Source: Notoacmeibacter sp. MSK16QG-6
Lineage (GTDB): Bacteria > Pseudomonadota > Alphaproteobacteria > Rhizobiales > Rhizobiaceae
DNA length: 64,000 nt
Reading direction: 5' to 3'
Assembly (NCBI RefSeq): GCF_024158145.1
Contig: NZ_JAMYXM010000001.1
Span: 62,001 to 126,000, forward strand
Positions 34,964 through 43,904 of this stretch are shown here, piece by piece (positions within the stretch are counted from its first letter, which is position 1; every line of letters starts with the position of its first letter). The notes under the pieces were generated by a model, which was not told the origin of the DNA, made no database searches, and saw only the letters and a program-made list of their open reading frames with translations. A program made the translations under genes and the position numbers.

Positions 34964-36589
34964 TCAGGCATCGGCAGGGTAAAGCGTTTCCAGAATAGCC
35001 GCAGGTTCGTAGCGGCTATCGAGCGTGCCATAGGTGCTGCGCCAAGCGCCGCCCAGGCGGCTTTCGGCGAAGGCGTCGGCAATCCGCCCCGCGCCGAGAC
35101 GACGCAGTTCAGCCGCCGCGGCTGCCAAGGCAAGCTGCTCGGTCAGAAAACGCGCGCTACCCTCATCGTTACGCGCCACTTCGGCGGCCGCACGCAGAAC
35201 ATCGACCGTTGAATCGGCGGAGCGACCGAGCCCTTCGTGCAGATCCTGAAGGATCGTTTCGAGAGCCTTCGGCGACCGGTTGAGGGCGCGCAACAGATCG
35301 AGCGCCATCACATTGCCTGACCCCTCCCAAATCGCGTTGACCGGAGCCTCGCGGTAAAACCGCGCCATTGGAAACGTCTCGCAGTAGCCGTCCCCGCCCA
35401 GGCACTCCATAGCCTCGTAGGTCAGCGCGGGAGCAATTTTACAGATCCAGTACTTAACCACTGGCGTCATCAATCGTAGCCAAGACGCCTGAATATCGCT
35501 TTCAGCCGCTTCGTCGAAAGCGCGCGCCAAACGAAAGGCCAGCGCCGTCGCGGCAGCAACATCGAGCGCCATGTCTGCCAGGACCCGCTTCATCAAAGGC
35601 TGGTCGTAGAGTTTCGCGCCGAAAACTTCGCGATGCCTGCAATGGTGAACGGCCTCGGCCAGCGCCACGCGCATCAACCCGGAAGAAGCGAGGGCGCAAT
35701 CGAGCCGGGTCAGGCTGACCATATCCATGATGGTGCGAATGCCCTTCCCAGGTTCGCCTAGAAGCTGGCCGATCGTGCCTTCGAAACGCACTTCCGATGA
35801 CGCATTCGAACGATTGCCGAGTTTGTCTTTCAGGCGCTGAAAGCGAAGTCCATTGTTCTGGCCATCGCCACGAATACGTTGGATCAGAAAGCAGCCCGGT
35901 CCTTCACCGGTTTGGGCAAGCACCAGAAAACCATCGCTCATCGGTGCGGAGAAGAACCACTTCTCCCCCTCGATCCGCCAATAACCGCTGCCGATCTCGG
36001 CCGCCTCGGTCCGGTTGGTGCGTAAATCTGTGCCGCCCTGCCTCTCGGTCATGCCCATTCCCAACGTCAGCCCGGCCTTTCGCGAAGGCGGCCGCTCGCT
36101 GGGATCGTATTTCCGCGTCACGACCCGCGGCCGCCAATCATTGAAGAGACTTTCGCTGCTGGCGATGGAAGCCAGCGAAGCGTTCGTCATAGTGATCGGA
36201 CACAGATGGCCGCATTCAAGCTGCGCCATCAGATAGAATCGCGCAGCGCGTGCCGTCGCGCGATGGCCGGCTTCATTTGCGCCTTCTTCCCAGAAGGAGC
36301 CGTGAAGTCCCTCGGCGACGGAGCGACGCATCAGCGCGTGATATGCGGGATGAAACTCCAAACGATCCAGCCGTTCGCCGTGCCGATCATGTATTTCGAG
36401 CGTCGGTGACTTTTGGTTGGCGAGCCTTGCCAGGTCGAGCGCTTCGGGCGCGAGGACGTAAGCGCCAAGCGAATCGAGTCCATCGCGGACATCGGCGGTA
36501 AACGCGTCGGTGAGTTGCACCAGCAAAGGATCGCGCCGCCACGCATTGGCGCCAGCCAGCGGGGGTGTGCGGTTGAAATCGCTAGCCAT
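34964..36589 (-). CDS. aidB: Acyl-CoA dehydrogenase family protein, AidB type
   Basis: A 541-residue flavoprotein of the acyl-CoA dehydrogenase fold. It matches AidB, induced in the E. coli adaptive response to alkylating agents, along its whole length: NRTPPLAGANAWRRDPLL, YHALMRRSVAEGLH, LCPITMTNASLASI, LTLGMGMTERQGGTDLR, WFFSAPMSDGFLVLAQ, LKDKLGNRSNASSEV, ECLGGDGYCE and NAIWEGSGNVMALDLLR. AidB binds FAD and DNA and is thought to protect DNA from alkylation; ordinary acyl-CoA oxidation is less likely. No ada or alkB gene is next to it, and no Ada-type operator is seen upstream. Confidence 0.9.
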   Translation of the reverse strand: MASDFNRTPPLAGANAWRRDPLLVQLTDAFTADVRDGLDSLGAYVLAPEALDLARLANQKSPTLEIHDRHGERLDRLEFHPAYHALMRRSVAEGLHGSFWEEGANEAGHRATARAARFYLMAQLECGHLCPITMTNASLASIASSESLFNDWRPRVVTRKYDPSERPPSRKAGLTLGMGMTERQGGTDLRTNRTEAAEIGSGYWRIEGEKWFFSAPMSDGFLVLAQTGEGPGCFLIQRIRGDGQNNGLRFQRLKDKLGNRSNASSEVRFEGTIGQLLGEPGKGIRTIMDMVSLTRLDCALASSGLMRVALAEAVHHCRHREVFGAKLYDQPLMKRVLADMALDVAAATALAFRLARAFDEAAESDIQASWLRLMTPVVKYWICKIAPALTYEAMECLGGDGYCETFPMARFYREAPVNAIWEGSGNVMALDLLRALNRSPKALETILQDLHEGLGRSADSTVDVLRAAAEVARNDEGSARFLTEQLALAAAAAELRRLGAGRIADAFAESRLGGAWRSTYGTLDSRYEPAAILETLYPADA

Positions 36590-36665
36590 GATGGGCGTGT
36601 CCTTCTGCCTGGGAGGCGAATCGAAGCGTATTCTATCGCGTCTTCAGCATTTTCATGCCGCCACG

Positions 36666-36686
36666 GCCACAGCAATCGCCTGTGGC
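36666..36686. promoter_or_regulatory. Inverted repeat in the pyrB upstream region
   Basis: GCCACAG and CTGTGGC flank a 7-base loop, 54 bases before the pyrB start. There is no T run, so it is not a classical terminator; it could be an operator or part of a leader structure. Unproven. Confidence 0.3.
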
Positions 36687-36740
36687 TGATTGGCGATGAG
36701 CGCTTGCAGGCCCGGTGGCGCGCCGCTATCAGACACAACC

Positions 36741-37697
36741 ATGGTGGCCCGCCCGCACTCCTTTTCGATGCGTCATCTGCTCGGCATCCGCAGCCTTTCC
36801 GAGCAGGATATCGAATTTCTTCTGGACCGGGCAGAGAAGGCGGTGGAAGTCTCCCGCCGGCCGGACAAAAAGACCTCCTCGCTGCGCGGCAGAACCCAGA
36901 TCAACCTGTTCTTCGAAGCCTCGACGAGAACTCAGGCGTCCTTCGAACTGGCTGGAAAACGGCTCGGCGCCGATGTCATGAACATGAGCGTTGCGTCCTC
37001 CTCGGTGAAAAAAGGCGAAACGCTGATTGACACGGCGATGACGCTGAACGCGATGCGACCCGACATTCTGGTCATCCGCCATGGCAGTTCAGGCGCGGCG
37101 GAATTGCTGGCGCAAAAGGTCGACTGCGCCGTGGTCAATGCCGGCGATGGCCAGCACGAACACCCAACCCAGGCGCTTCTCGACGCGCTGACGATCCGCC
37201 GTCACAAAGGCAGGTTGCAGGGCCTGACTGTCGCCATTTGCGGCGATGTGCTGCACAGCCGGGTCGCGCGTTCAAACATCTTCCTTCTCGGTAAGATGGG
37301 CGCGCGCATCCGCTTGGTCGGCCCGTCGACGCTCATGCCAGCCGGGATTGACGAGTTCGGCGTTGAGGTCTTTCACCGGATGGAAGACGGCCTCGCCGGC
37401 GCCGACGTGGTGATGATGCTGCGCCTGCAGCGTGAGCGCATGAGTGGCGCATTCGTGCCGAGCGAGCGCGAATATTTCCGCTATTTCGGACTGGATGCCG
37501 AGAAGCTGGCCTTCGCCAAGGACGACGCAATCGTGATGCATCCAGGCCCGATGAATCGCGGCGTGGAAATTGCCAGTCTGATGGCCGATGCGCCGCAAAG
37601 CGTGATCGAGGAGCAGGTCGAAATGGGCGTAGCCGTCCGCATGGCCGTGCTCGAACTGCTTGCCGGCCCGTCGCATAATGAAGAGGGCAGCTCATGA
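36741..37697 (+). CDS. pyrB: Aspartate carbamoyltransferase catalytic subunit
   Basis: A 318-residue enzyme joining carbamoyl phosphate and aspartate in the second step of pyrimidine synthesis. [20 protein letters not shown] is the carbamoyl-phosphate loop (STRT), [16 protein letters not shown] the aspartate-binding region, and [13 protein letters not shown] the closing motif. The ATG at 36741 gives a normal N terminus ([16 protein letters not shown]) but has no visible ribosome binding site; ATGs at 36696 and 36765 are alternatives. pyrC overlaps by four bases. The degenerate PyrC suggests a PyrB-PyrC complex of the pseudomonad type. Confidence 0.97.
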   Translation: MVARPHSFSMRHLLGIRSLSEQDIEFLLDRAEKAVEVSRRPDKKTSSLRGRTQINLFFEASTRTQASFELAGKRLGADVMNMSVASSSVKKGETLIDTAMTLNAMRPDILVIRHGSSGAAELLAQKVDCAVVNAGDGQHEHPTQALLDALTIRRHKGRLQGLTVAICGDVLHSRVARSNIFLLGKMGARIRLVGPSTLMPAGIDEFGVEVFHRMEDGLAGADVVMMLRLQRERMSGAFVPSEREYFRYFGLDAEKLAFAKDDAIVMHPGPMNRGVEIASLMADAPQSVIEEQVEMGVAVRMAVLELLAGPSHNEEGSS

Positions 37698-38986
37698 GCA
37701 CGCTGCTTCTGGCCAATGGCCGCGTCGTCGATCCCTCGCGCGGCATCGATGCGACCGGCGCGGTTCTCGTCGAAGACGATCATATCGTGGCTGCCGGTCC
37801 CGATGTCCACAATCAGGGCGCACCGGAAGGCGCTGAGATTATCGACTGCAAAGGTCGCATAATCGCGCCCGGGCTTGTGGATGGCCGAGTTTTCATTGGC
37901 GAGCCGGGCTACGAATATCGTGAAACCATCCGCTCGGCCTCCGAAGCGGCAGCGGCAGGCGGCGTCACTTCCCTTGTCATGATGCCGGACACCAGTCCCG
38001 TCATGGATGAACCCTCACTCGTCGAATATGTTCTGCGGACCGCCCGCGCCACGTCGCTCGTTCGCATTCATCCTGCTGCTGCTATCACCAGAGGACTGCG
38101 CGGCCAGGAGATGACCGAATTCGGCCTTTTGCGGGAAGCCGGGGCGGTCGCATTCACCGATGGACGCAATACGCTGGAAAGCCCTGTTGTTATGCGCCGG
38201 GCTATGACCTATGCGCGCGATTTCGACGCTGTGATCGCGTCTGAAACGCAGGACGAGGCGCTGGCCGCGGGCGGCGTGATGAATGAAGGCAAGCTGGCCA
38301 CGCTGATGGGGCTGCCCGGCGTTCCCCGCGAAGCCGAGCTGATATCGCTCCAGCGCGATCTGGCTTTGGCCGGTCTGACCGGCGCTCGCTATCACGCGGC
38401 GAAGATCTCCTGCATGATGAGCGCCGACGCCGTGCGACGCGCAAAGGATAACGGCCATAAAGTCACCGCCGGCGTCTCCATCAACCACCTTTCACTGAAC
38501 GAGAACGACGTACAGGGCTATCGAACCTTTTACCGGCTTTCGCCGCCTCTTCGTGACGAGTTGGATCGTCACGCCATGGCCAATGCAATCGCCGATGGTA
38601 CGATCGATGTCGTTGTATCCAGCCACGATCCGCAGGATGTCGACACCAAGCGCCTGCCTTTCGCGGAGGCCGCACCGGGCGCAATCGGTCTCGAGACGCT
38701 TCTGGCGGCCCTTTTGCGCCGCGTTCACGATGGAACCCTGAATTTGATGCGCGCTATCGAAGTGGTTACGAGCGCTCCTGCCGCCCTTTTCGGCCTGCCA
38801 TACGGTACGTTGAAACCGGGTTCCAAGGCCGATATCGCGATAATCGATCTTGACGCACCATGGGAGGTCTCCGACAAGGATTTACGCTCACATTCGCGCA
38901 ATAGCTGTTTTGAAAATGCGCGAATGAGCGGGCGAGTCATCCGGACAATCGTTTCAGGACGGACAGTCTTTGAATTGAACGATTAG
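37694..38986 (+). CDS. pyrC: Dihydroorotase-like protein lacking the metal-site residues
   Basis: A 430-residue protein of the dihydroorotase/amidohydrolase family, coupled to pyrB (ATGA). The fold motifs are clear: [52 protein letters not shown] and [13 protein letters not shown]. The residues that bind metal are missing, however. The HxH pair after PGLVD reads R65-V-F67; the later His of the YH-x2-H segment is Lys237; the Asp of TDHAPH is Ser310 in SSHDPQ. It is therefore probably inactive and structural, like pyrC' of Pseudomonas, which holds aspartate carbamoyltransferase in its complex. A separate active dihydroorotase must be encoded outside the window. Confidence 0.9.
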   Translation: MSTLLLANGRVVDPSRGIDATGAVLVEDDHIVAAGPDVHNQGAPEGAEIIDCKGRIIAPGLVDGRVFIGEPGYEYRETIRSASEAAAAGGVTSLVMMPDTSPVMDEPSLVEYVLRTARATSLVRIHPAAAITRGLRGQEMTEFGLLREAGAVAFTDGRNTLESPVVMRRAMTYARDFDAVIASETQDEALAAGGVMNEGKLATLMGLPGVPREAELISLQRDLALAGLTGARYHAAKISCMMSADAVRRAKDNGHKVTAGVSINHLSLNENDVQGYRTFYRLSPPLRDELDRHAMANAIADGTIDVVVSSHDPQDVDTKRLPFAEAAPGAIGLETLLAALLRRVHDGTLNLMRAIEVVTSAPAALFGLPYGTLKPGSKADIAIIDLDAPWEVSDKDLRSHSRNSCFENARMSGRVIRTIVSGRTVFELND

Positions 38987-39011
38987 CCGGCGGCGGTCTG
39001 GGAGGGCCTTG

Positions 39012-39647
39012 ATGGATTTATCGGGCGAAACGCTGGCAATCACGCTGCTTGCTCTGGCCGGCGGTTATCTGTGCGGATCGATCCCGTTCGGCCTCGTCAT
39101 CACCCGCATGGCCGGGCTGGGCGACATTCGCGCCATCGGCTCCGGCAATATCGGCATGACGAATGTCTTGCGCACCGGCCATAAGAAACTGGCTGCGCTG
39201 ACACTTTTGGCCGACGCGCTGAAGGGCACCTTGCCTGTTCTTCTGGCGCTCTGGTGGGGGCGGAACAATGGCATGGGTCCATATCCTGCCATGGGCGCAG
39301 GGCTTGGGGCTTTTCTTGGCCACCTTTTTCCCGTCTGGCTAGGGTTCAAGGGAGGCAAGGGCGTTGCAACTTATCTCGGCGTCTTACTGGGATTGGCCTG
39401 GCCTGGCTTCCTGACATTCGCAGCGATTTGGATTGGCTGTGCCGCGATCACGCGCATCTCCTCTCTTTCCGCTCTGATCGCCACTCTGGCCGTACCTATT
39501 GTGCTGCTGTTTCTCGGTTATGGGTCGGTTGCGTGGTTCTTTCTTCTCATGAGCATTATCGTCTACGCCAAGCATCATCCCAATATCCGTCGGCTTATGA
39601 ACGGTACCGAACCACGCATGGGCGAAAAGCGTGAACCGGCCGCCTGA
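39012..39647 (+). CDS. plsY: Glycerol-3-phosphate acyltransferase PlsY
   Basis: A 211-residue inner-membrane enzyme that acylates glycerol-3-phosphate with acyl phosphate in the first step of phospholipid synthesis. It has five predicted membrane segments. The three conserved loops are present: [25 protein letters not shown] and [19 protein letters not shown] precedes the start. dprA begins inside its last codons. It lies 25 bases after pyrC. Confidence 0.97.
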   Translation: MDLSGETLAITLLALAGGYLCGSIPFGLVITRMAGLGDIRAIGSGNIGMTNVLRTGHKKLAALTLLADALKGTLPVLLALWWGRNNGMGPYPAMGAGLGAFLGHLFPVWLGFKGGKGVATYLGVLLGLAWPGFLTFAAIWIGCAAITRISSLSALIATLAVPIVLLFLGYGSVAWFFLLMSIIVYAKHHPNIRRLMNGTEPRMGEKREPAA

Positions 39648-40776
39648 GACGAACCGAAGCGAAAGGCCGCGCCTGTCCTCGCGTCAGCGCTTTGCCTGGC
39701 TGCGGCTCATCCGCAGCGAGAATGTGGGCCCGGCAAGTTTCCGCGCCCTCATTAACCGATACGGTTCGGCAGAGCTGGCTCTTTCGGCATTGCCCGAACT
39801 GGCCGCGCGCGGCGGCGCAAAAAAATTGCCTCGTATCGCTGACGAGGGCGACATCGAGAGGGAGTTGGAGACGGCCGAGAGAAACAGCTTTCGATTCGTC
39901 GCCATCGGCGAACCGGATTATCCCGCAATCCTTTCTCATACCGAACTGCCGCCACCACTTCTGTGCATAGCGGGTTCGGCCGATGTTCTTCAGACGCCGC
40001 TCGTCGGAATCGTTGGCGCTCGGAACGCTTCCATCACGGGGATCAAGCTGGCCCGCAAAATAGCCGCTGAACTCGGAGAAGGTGGTTACGGCACGGTTTC
40101 CGGCCTTGCGCGTGGTATCGACGCAGCAGCTCACCAAGCAGCTTTGCCATTCGGCACGGTCGCTGTGCTTGCTGGCGGTCTCGATCAACCCTATCCGCCG
40201 GAGAACATCCCGTTAATGGATGCGATCATTTCGCAGAACGGTGCGGTCGTCAGCGAAATGCCTCTCGGATGGCGCGCGACGGCTCGGGATTTTCCGCGCC
40301 GAAACAGGATCGTTGCCGCGCTCGGTATCGGTCTCGTCGTGATTGAGGCAGCCAAACGTTCCGGGTCGCTCATTTCTGCGCGTTTAGCGGCAGAACTCGG
40401 TCGGGATGTCTTTGCAGTACCGGGCTCACCTCTCGATCCTCGAAGCGAAGGTAGCAATCGTTTGATACGGGATGGGGCGGTCCTCGTGACATCGGCGGCT
40501 GACATTATCGAGGATCTGCGGCCTCAGCAAAGTACGCCGACGGCCTATCCTTCGGTCGTGGCCGACGAGCCGGAGCAACCCGCGTACGAACCGGACGAGA
40601 GTGAGCGCGACAGGGTTGTGGAGGCGCTGGACTTCTCACCCGTCGAGATTGACGAACTCATCCGCCATACGGGTCTGTCCGCATCGGCAGTCCTGGCGCA
40701 CCTGCTCGAACTCGATCTCGCGGGCCGGATACAACGCTTGCCAGGCAACCGCGTCCAACGCCTTCCGGAGGAGTAG
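39631..40776 (+). CDS. dprA: DNA processing protein DprA (Smf)
   Basis: A 381-residue protein that binds incoming single-stranded DNA and loads RecA during natural transformation; it is present in many bacteria not known to be competent. The N-terminal SAM-like region ([18 protein letters not shown]) is followed by a Rossmann fold with [20 protein letters not shown] and [17 protein letters not shown], and a C-terminal winged helix (about 320-378). The start is GTG at 39631, 17 bases inside plsY. It ends the pyrB-pyrC-plsY-dprA run. Confidence 0.95.
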   Translation: MNRPPETNRSERPRLSSRQRFAWLRLIRSENVGPASFRALINRYGSAELALSALPELAARGGAKKLPRIADEGDIERELETAERNSFRFVAIGEPDYPAILSHTELPPPLLCIAGSADVLQTPLVGIVGARNASITGIKLARKIAAELGEGGYGTVSGLARGIDAAAHQAALPFGTVAVLAGGLDQPYPPENIPLMDAIISQNGAVVSEMPLGWRATARDFPRRNRIVAALGIGLVVIEAAKRSGSLISARLAAELGRDVFAVPGSPLDPRSEGSNRLIRDGAVLVTSAADIIEDLRPQQSTPTAYPSVVADEPEQPAYEPDESERDRVVEALDFSPVEIDELIRHTGLSASAVLAHLLELDLAGRIQRLPGNRVQRLPEE

Positions 40777-40797
40777 CCTCTTCGGTCCGTTCTCCGA

Positions 40798-41028
40798 TCA
40801 ACCCGTACGACGTTGTGCGGCGGCTGGCGGCTCGCTGAAATTTTCGTCGTTCCTGGCTGGAAGGCGCTGAGGTCGTTCGCCCCGCAAAACGTCACTGCAT
40901 TCGATGTAAGACATCTCGATCATATAAGCGAGAATGTCATAGCGTTCGGACTGGGCCAGCCGGTACAGTTCACGGAGCATCATCTGGATATAATCAAGCG
41001 TGTCGGTGCGGCTGTTTCGGCTTTTCAT
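40798..41028 (-). CDS. Small conserved protein between dprA and topA
   Basis: A 76-residue soluble protein with LDYIQMMLRELYRLA and DILAYMIEMSYIECSDVLRG, two amphipathic helices probably forming a hairpin. Family not named; I recall similar short proteins next to dprA in rhizobia. GGAGAG lies six bases before the ATG at 41028, which settles the start, although the frame extends to 41055. A promoter with TTTACA and TAATAA lies upstream. No function can be given. Confidence 0.78.
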   Translation of the reverse strand: MKSRNSRTDTLDYIQMMLRELYRLAQSERYDILAYMIEMSYIECSDVLRGERPQRLPARNDENFSEPPAAAQRRTG

Positions 41029-41069
41029 AATGGCTCTCCGCCTGTCCGTCAGCAATGTCAGTTGTATAT

Positions 41070-41097
41070 TTATTAAATCACTCTCTTAGATTGTAAA
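41070..41097 (-). promoter_or_regulatory. Likely promoter of the small gene at 40798-41028
   Basis: On the minus strand TTTACA (41092-41097) and TAATAA (41070-41075) are 16 bases apart, about 40 bases before the start codon, in an AT-rich stretch unusual for this region. Confidence 0.45.
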
Positions 41098-41288
41098 GAA
41101 ATATTTCCTATTTTGTCCTGCCAGCGCGTTTTTGGTGTGTCCCGACTGGATTCAAGGCCTCCATCTCCAAAAGAATTTGGTGAAATTGAAATTGCAGACA
41201 AAACGCGCCGGGCTTGACCGCATGCCTTTGCGCCGCCATGTGAAGCGCCATTCGCATCGCGTGGCGGTGCTCCAACATCGGAAGTTTC

Positions 41289-43904
41289 ATGGACGTCGTC
41301 GTCGTCGAGTCGCCTGCCAAGGCCAAAACCATCAATAAATATCTGGGCAAGGACTATAAGGTTCTTGCGTCGTACGGGCATGTCCGCGACCTGCCGCCGA
41401 AAGATGGCTCGGTCCGGCCCGAAGAAGATTTCGCCATGAGCTGGCAAGTCGACGGCGCATCCAACAAACGGCTGTCGGAAATCGCCAGAGCTTTAAAAGA
41501 TGCTGACAATCTCATTCTAGCGACCGACCCCGACCGCGAAGGCGAAGCCATTTCATGGCACGTTCTGGACGTACTCAACAAGAAGCGTGCTCTAAAGGAC
41601 AAGCCGGTCAGCCGGGTGGTTTTCAACGCCATCACAAAGAAGAGCGTGCTGGAGGCGATGGCCAATCCGCGCCAGATCGATGACGATCTGGTTAACGCCT
41701 ATCTCGCCCGACGTGCGCTCGACTACCTGTTCGGCTTTACCCTATCGCCCGTGCTTTGGCGCAAATTGCCCGGCAGCCGGTCAGCCGGGCGCGTTCAATC
41801 CGTCGCACTGCGCCTGGTCTGCAGCCGAGAAGCGGAGATCGAGCGCTTTGTCCGCGAAGATTACTGGATGGTGGCCGGCACCTTTCTGACACCGCGCGGC
41901 GATAGCTTCTCCGCCCGGCTAACGACTTTTGACGGCAAGCGAACCAACAAGCTCGATATCAAGGACGAAGATTACGCCAAGCGGATCGAGGCTGTTCTCA
42001 ACCAGTCGTCCTTCCGTATCGAAAGTGTCGAGGCCAAACCCGGTAAACGCAATCCCGGCCCGCCCTTCACCACGTCGACACTGCAGCAGGCGGCCTCGTC
42101 GCGCATGGGGTTCGGCGCCTCGCGCACCATGCAGGTTGCCCAGCGCCTCTATGAAGGCGTCGATGTCGGCGGCGAGACCGCAGGCCTCATCACCTATATG
42201 AGAACGGACGGCGTGCAGATGGCGCCAGAAGCCATCAATGCCGCCCGATCGGCGATTGGCGGTGAATTTGGCGACCGCTACGTGCCGGAAAAGCCCCGTC
42301 ACTACTCCACCAAGGCCAAAAACGCTCAGGAAGCACACGAGGCGATCCGCCCTACGGACTTCACGCGTACGCCGGCCAGCGTGAAGCGCTTTCTCGATGC
42401 CGACCAGTTCCGCCTTTACGACTTGATCTGGAAACGAGCGATCGCCAGCCAGATGGCTGCGGCCGACCTCGAGCGCACCACCGTGGAGCTGATCGCGTCA
42501 GGCGGCGGCGCGCCTGCGACGCTTCGAGCCAATGGTCAGGTGATCCGCTTCGACGGCTTTCTGGCCGCCTATACCGACCAGCGAGATGAGGACGACAAGG
42601 GCGACGACGACAATGACGATCGACGTTTGCCAGAAATTCGCGCCGACGAAGAGGCCGAGCGCAAGGCGATTGAAGTCACCAAATCCACTACCGAGCCGCC
42701 GCCTCGCTACTCCGAAGCAAGCCTTATCAAAAAGATGGAAGAGCTTGGCATAGGTCGTCCGTCGACCTATGCCGCGACGCTCCAGACGCTGCAGGACAGA
42801 AACTACGTCAAGGTAGAAAGCCGCAAACTGGTGCCGGAATCGCGCGGTCGCATCGTGACCGCGTTCCTGGAAAACTTCTTCGATAAATATGTCGAATACG
42901 ATTTTACTGCGGGTCTCGAGCAGGAGCTCGACCAGATCTCCGATGGCAAGGCGTTATGGAAGGACGTGCTCGCCCGCTTCTGGCGCGACTTTTCTTCCCA
43001 TGTCGACGATACCAAGGAACTGCGTGTTTCGGATGTGCTCGACCGTCTGAATGACGAATTGGCGGCGGTCGCATTTCCGGATCGGGAAGACGGCACCGAT
43101 CCACGGATCTGCCCGAAATGCGGGAATGGCGAATTGTCGCTCAAACTCGGAAAATTCGGCGCGTTTGTCGGTTGCTCCAATTATCCGGATTGTAGCTTCA
43201 CCCGCCAGCTCGATGGGCCGCCGGAGGGCGATGGAGCAGGATCGGGCCTCGACGAGGGACCGAAAGCTCTCGGCACCGATCCGCATACGGGCGAGGAAAT
43301 TACCTTGCGGACGGGACGTTTCGGTCCCTACGTTCAACGCGGCGAAGGCAAGGAGGCCAAACGCGGTTCGATTCCCAAAGGTTGGGCCGTCGAGGAGATC
43401 GACCATGAAAAGGCGTTGGCGCTCGTCAACCTGCCGCGCGATGTCGGTCAACATCCGGAAAGCGGAAAGATGATCTCGGCGGGTATCGGCCGCTATGGCC
43501 CGTTCCTCCTGCATGACGGCAAATACGCCAATCTGGAGACCGTGGAAGACGTTTTCTCCATCGGCATCAACCGCGCGGTCACAGTCATTGCCGAAAAGGC
43601 GAAAAGCGGCGGCCGAGGCCGCGCCAAGGCGGCAGCGCTGAAGGAGCTCGGCGATCATCCCGATGGTGGTCCGATGACTGTCCGCGATGGCCGCTACGGC
43701 CCATACGTCAATTGGGGCAAGGTCAACGCGACATTGCCGAAAGGCAAGGACCCGGCGAGCATCACCGTGGAAGAGGCGCTTCAGCTCATAGCGGCGAAAG
43801 TCGAAAAAGGCGGGGGCACGAAGACCGCCGCGAAGAAGAAAGCGCCAGCCAAAAAGAAAGCCTCCGCTAAGAAAAAAACGGCCACCAAGGCCAAAGAGGA
43901 CTGA
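41289..43904 (+). CDS. topA: DNA topoisomerase I
   Basis: Type IA topoisomerase of 871 residues that relaxes negative supercoils. The Toprim domain starts VVVVESPAKAKTINKYLGKDY, ATDPDREGEAISWH is its acidic motif, and GLITYMRTDGVQM contains the active-site tyrosine. One four-cysteine zinc ribbon (CPKCGNGELSLKLGK...CSNYPDC) is followed by at least three TopA C-terminal repeats, each with a GRFGPYV or GRYGPYV motif. The tail (about 845-871) is Lys/Ala-rich, like histone H1 tails, and probably binds DNA. Its stop overlaps the rnr start by one base (TGATG). It opens a five-gene run. Confidence 0.98.
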   Translation: MDVVVVESPAKAKTINKYLGKDYKVLASYGHVRDLPPKDGSVRPEEDFAMSWQVDGASNKRLSEIARALKDADNLILATDPDREGEAISWHVLDVLNKKRALKDKPVSRVVFNAITKKSVLEAMANPRQIDDDLVNAYLARRALDYLFGFTLSPVLWRKLPGSRSAGRVQSVALRLVCSREAEIERFVREDYWMVAGTFLTPRGDSFSARLTTFDGKRTNKLDIKDEDYAKRIEAVLNQSSFRIESVEAKPGKRNPGPPFTTSTLQQAASSRMGFGASRTMQVAQRLYEGVDVGGETAGLITYMRTDGVQMAPEAINAARSAIGGEFGDRYVPEKPRHYSTKAKNAQEAHEAIRPTDFTRTPASVKRFLDADQFRLYDLIWKRAIASQMAAADLERTTVELIASGGGAPATLRANGQVIRFDGFLAAYTDQRDEDDKGDDDNDDRRLPEIRADEEAERKAIEVTKSTTEPPPRYSEASLIKKMEELGIGRPSTYAATLQTLQDRNYVKVESRKLVPESRGRIVTAFLENFFDKYVEYDFTAGLEQELDQISDGKALWKDVLARFWRDFSSHVDDTKELRVSDVLDRLNDELAAVAFPDREDGTDPRICPKCGNGELSLKLGKFGAFVGCSNYPDCSFTRQLDGPPEGDGAGSGLDEGPKALGTDPHTGEEITLRTGRFGPYVQRGEGKEAKRGSIPKGWAVEEIDHEKALALVNLPRDVGQHPESGKMISAGIGRYGPFLLHDGKYANLETVEDVFSIGINRAVTVIAEKAKSGGRGRAKAAALKELGDHPDGGPMTVRDGRYGPYVNWGKVNATLPKGKDPASITVEEALQLIAAKVEKGGGTKTAAKKKAPAKKKASAKKKTATKAKED

